This document shows positions 17,119 through 19,335 of a DNA stretch of 19,335 bases, piece after piece (positions within the stretch are counted from its first letter, which is position 1; each line of letters begins with the position of its first letter). Source of the stretch: a bacterium (GTDB lineage: Bacteria > Bacteroidota > Ignavibacteria > Kapaibacteriales > UBA961); assembly GCA_022844575.1 (NCBI GenBank), contig JALHLL010000038.1, positions 1-19,335 on the forward strand, given 5' to 3'. A model generated the notes under the pieces. The model had not been told where the DNA came from. It saw only the letters and a list, made by a program, of their open reading frames with translations, and did no database searches. Made by a program: the position numbers and the translations under genes.

Positions 17119-18261
17119 ATGTCAAAAAGTAAAAATAACATTGAAAAACCTTTAACAGTTAACCAAAGAAGATGGAGAAAATTTAAATCTCTTAAGAGAG
17201 GGTATTATTCTTTAATTATATTGATTGTTTTATACTGTTTATCATTTTTTTTGCCGATACTTGTTAATAATCGTGCCTTGATGGTGAAATATGAAGGTAA
17301 CTACTATTTCCCTGCTTTTAAAGATTTGGTTTATGTCCCTATTCTAAAGAATTTTGTTGACCCACCTTTTATTTCCGGTAACACTTTAGGGCAGGAAGGT
17401 AATGAAGCTGAATGTAGATATCGTGATTTAGATGAACAATACGAACGAGAAAATTCCGATAATTATGTGATTATGCCTTTATATCCCTACGGTCCTTATG
17501 AAGGTATCTCGGATGGTAATAAAGAGTTTGTACCTCCTTTCCAATCAATAGATGGAATGTCGCCACGTATATTCGGTACAGATGATGGTGGTAGGGATGT
17601 ATTTGTACGCATGCTTTACGCTTTTCAAATATCCATCACATTTGCTCTTTTGTTAACAATCTTAGAATTTCTTATTGGTATTCCCATCGGCGGAATGATG
17701 GGTTTTTTTGGTGGATGGTTTGATATATTGTTCCAGAGATTTTTGGAGATATGGGGCTCATTACCTACACTTTTTCTCATAATAATTCTCAAGTCATTAA
17801 TTGAGCCGGAAGGCGTGATCGCTCAGTTTATAATGTTATTATTGTTACTTTCATTATTTGTTTGGCTAAGTCCTGCTGTTCAAGTGAGAGCGCAGTTCCT
17901 ACGGGAAAAGACCAGAGATTATGTAGCGGCAGCAGTTTCAATAGGAGTTCCAACGAGCAGTATTTTATTTAAGCACATCTTACCAAACTCATTGGTTCCT
18001 ATAGTTACATCCTTGCCGTTTGCCGTTGTGGGTGGGATAACTGCCTTGGTAAGTTTGGACTTTTTGGGTTTTGGTTTGACACCACCTGCTCCAAGTTGGG
18101 GCAATATGGTTAGTGTTGGTTTGGAAAGATTGTCTGATGGCTATTGGTGGCTTATTGTTGTTCCATTAAGTGCTATGTTCTTGACATTGATAGCCGTAGT
18201 GTTTATTGGTGAGGCAATTCGCGAAGCATTTGATCCTAAAGTATTTTCACGTCTTCGTTAA
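17119..18261 (+). CDS. yejE: YejE-like inner-membrane permease of a peptide ABC importer
   Basis: This 380-residue protein is the second permease of the Yej importer. The N-terminus has the family signature VNQRRWRKFKSLKRGYYSL at 14-32, then a first helix to about 49, and MVKYEGNYYFP in the following periplasmic part. FGTDDGGRDVFVRMLY starts near 152. The transmembrane domain has FLEIWGSLPTLFLII, the EAA-type loop AAAVSIGVPTSSILFKHILPN (about 270-290), SLDFLGFGL, and the end IGEAIREAFDP. The loop between the first helix and the GTD motif is about 35-40 residues longer than I recall for the enterobacterial protein and is acidic and Tyr-rich. It sits between yejB and the ATPase genes, with 26 bases to the next gene. 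Confidence 0.92.
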   Translation: MSKSKNNIEKPLTVNQRRWRKFKSLKRGYYSLIILIVLYCLSFFLPILVNNRALMVKYEGNYYFPAFKDLVYVPILKNFVDPPFISGNTLGQEGNEAECRYRDLDEQYERENSDNYVIMPLYPYGPYEGISDGNKEFVPPFQSIDGMSPRIFGTDDGGRDVFVRMLYAFQISITFALLLTILEFLIGIPIGGMMGFFGGWFDILFQRFLEIWGSLPTLFLIIILKSLIEPEGVIAQFIMLLLLLSLFVWLSPAVQVRAQFLREKTRDYVAAAVSIGVPTSSILFKHILPNSLVPIVTSLPFAVVGGITALVSLDFLGFGLTPPAPSWGNMVSVGLERLSDGYWWLIVVPLSAMFLTLIAVVFIGEAIREAFDPKVFSRLR

Positions 18262-18287
18262 GTATATTATTAAAGAAGAACAACATT

Positions 18288-19304
18288 GTGATAGCAGAAA
18301 AAAAAGAAAAATTAGTTGAGGTAAAAAACCTCCATACCCATTTTAATGTTGAAGGTAAGTGGGCAAAAGCCGTTAACGGTGTTTCATTCGATATCTATAA
18401 AGGCGAGGTTTTAGGACTTGTCGGTGAATCGGGTTCCGGTAAATCCGTAACATCTTTGTCATTGATGAAATTGATACCTGACCCACCCGGACGAATAGTT
18501 GAGGGGGAGATATTGTTTAAAAACCGTGATATCGTTAAGCTCAGTTATGAGGAAATGTACACGGTAAGGGGAAAAGAAATTGCTATGATTTTTCAAGAGC
18601 CGATGACTTCGCTCAATCCAGTATTTCCTATAGGAATGCAGATTGCCGAAGTGATTATGGTTCATGAAAAATTACCCGAAAAAGAAGCAAGGGCAAAAGC
18701 TGTCGAAATGCTACGTTTAGTCGGTATTCCCGACCCTGAAAAACGTTTAAATGATTATCCGCATCAGTTTTCCGGTGGTATGCGACAAAGGGTAATGATT
18801 GCCATTGCATTGGCGTGTAATCCTTCCCTTCTTATCGCTGATGAACCGACAACTGCACTTGATGTAACAATTCAAGCCCAAATTCTTGATTTGATGCTTG
18901 AATTGAAAGAAAAGAGAAAAGAAGCTGCAATACTTCTTATTACTCATGATTTGGCAGTAGTTGCTGAAACATGTAACAGAGTAATTGTAATGTATGGCGG
19001 CGTGATTCAGGAAGTGGCGGAGGTTAATGATATTTTCGATAAACCGTTGCATCCATATACGCGCGGCCTTCTGAAGTCCATACCCCATACTGAGAAAAAC
19101 AAGAAAATTGATCGTTTGGATGCTATTCCGGGCAATGTTCCTAGTATTATGAATTTTCCAATAGGGTGTAAATTCTGTACACGTTGCACTGAAAAATTAG
19201 ATATTTGTGATACCCAAGAGCCTGATTTGGTTGAAATAGGCCCCGAACATTTTGTACGTTGTCATTTAGTAAAACCGGGAAGTTTAGTGGAGGGCAGAGT
19301 ATGA
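18288..19304 (+). CDS. Peptide ABC importer ATPase, DppD/OppD type (equivalent to the first half of YejF)
   Basis: This 338-residue cytoplasmic ATPase powers the importer encoded just upstream. It has Walker A GESGSGKS at 46-53, the Q-loop FQEP, the ABC signature FSGGMRQR at 161-168, Walker B LLIADEP at 181-187, and the H-loop ITHD ending at 221. The C-terminal oligopeptide-transport extension begins with HPYTRGLLKSIP. Cysteines at 294, 297, 300, 307 and 325 follow the pattern that in some OppD proteins binds an iron-sulfur cluster. The GTG at 18288 is taken as the start because it immediately precedes LVEVKNLHTHF, the usual beginning of the fold. Enterobacterial YejF carries two ATPase domains on one chain; here the domains are on separate genes, and the next gene overlaps this stop by 4 bases (ATGA). 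Confidence 0.92.
   Translation: MIAEKKEKLVEVKNLHTHFNVEGKWAKAVNGVSFDIYKGEVLGLVGESGSGKSVTSLSLMKLIPDPPGRIVEGEILFKNRDIVKLSYEEMYTVRGKEIAMIFQEPMTSLNPVFPIGMQIAEVIMVHEKLPEKEARAKAVEMLRLVGIPDPEKRLNDYPHQFSGGMRQRVMIAIALACNPSLLIADEPTTALDVTIQAQILDLMLELKEKRKEAAILLITHDLAVVAETCNRVIVMYGGVIQEVAEVNDIFDKPLHPYTRGLLKSIPHTEKNKKIDRLDAIPGNVPSIMNFPIGCKFCTRCTEKLDICDTQEPDLVEIGPEHFVRCHLVKPGSLVEGRV
19289..19294 (+). promoter_or_regulatory. Ribosome binding site for the second importer ATPase
   Basis: GGAGGG lies 6 bases before the ATG at 19301, inside the end of the preceding ATPase gene. It supports the overlapping ATGA start and translational coupling. Confidence 0.65.
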
Positions 19305-19335
19305 GTAAGTTGCTGGAAGTAAAAAATCTAAAGGT
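19301..19335 (+). CDS. Start of a second peptide ABC importer ATPase (OppF/DppF type), 3' truncated
   Basis: Only the first eleven codons and two more bases are in the window, reading MSKLLEVKNLK. The LLEVKNLK pattern is a typical beginning of an ABC ATPase, the ATG overlaps the previous stop by 4 bases, and a good Shine-Dalgarno precedes it. By position it should be the partner ATPase completing a two-ATPase importer with yejABE. The product cannot be confirmed beyond the N-terminus. Confidence 0.7.
   Translation, partial: MSKLLEVKNLK

Noticed and set aside
17188..17199. 12-bp palindrome TCTCTTAAGAGA within yejE
   Set aside because: Short, within coding sequence, no T run; expected by chance at this length in a window of this size.
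1..19335. Mobile elements, CRISPR, tRNA or rRNA genes, riboswitches
   Set aside because: No transposase or integrase, regularly spaced repeats, tRNA-like folds or conserved riboswitch cores were seen on reading both strands.

Overview
The window reads as a chromosomal segment from an AT-rich Gram-negative bacterium of the Bacteroidota/Chlorobi lineage (possibly Ignavibacteria or Kapabacteria-like). The main evidence is two large secreted proteins ending in type IX secretion system (T9SS) C-terminal sorting domains, a secretion system largely confined to that group. Supporting signs are a yfhM-like alpha-2-macroglobulin, many genes without a clear Shine-Dalgarno, and a TAnnTTTG-like promoter element. 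The exact taxon cannot be fixed from this window.

Layout. (1) 1-4989, +: a 5'-truncated bacterial alpha-2-macroglobulin with an intact thioester motif. (2) 4990-5045: a convergent intergenic stretch holding a perfect 32-bp palindrome, the likely bidirectional terminator. (3) 5046-5423, -: secG with a Gln-rich tail. (4) 5424-5619: the divergent promoter region. (5) 5620-12144, +: two tandem paralogous T9SS-exported Asp-box (BNR/sortilin-like propeller) proteins of 1081 and 1090 residues, collinear along their whole length. (6) 12166-13830, +: a carboxyltransferase subunit of an acyl-CoA carboxylase, closest to the methylcrotonyl-CoA carboxylase beta type. (7) 13848-19335, +: a yejA-yejB-yejE-ATPase peptide transporter locus in which the ATPase is split into two genes; the second ATPase has only its first codons here.

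From 5620 to the right edge all genes are on the plus strand with gaps of 6, 21, 17, 31 and 12 nt, then 26 nt, then a 4-nt overlap. No obvious terminator lies between them, so they could form one long transcription unit. A perfect 15-bp inverted repeat with a 2-nt loop followed by a T run sits inside the start of the carboxylase gene and could interrupt that unit. Functionally the segment is rich in cell-envelope functions: protease trapping (A2M), Sec export, T9SS surface or secreted proteins, and peptide or muropeptide uptake, with one acyl-CoA metabolism gene among them. I see no tRNA, rRNA, CRISPR array, insertion sequence or phage gene. No whole undescribed system is evident; the most unusual items are the tandem T9SS propeller pair with its shared N-terminal module and cysteine-bearing sorting domains, the intragenic terminator-like palindrome, and the enlarged permease loops.
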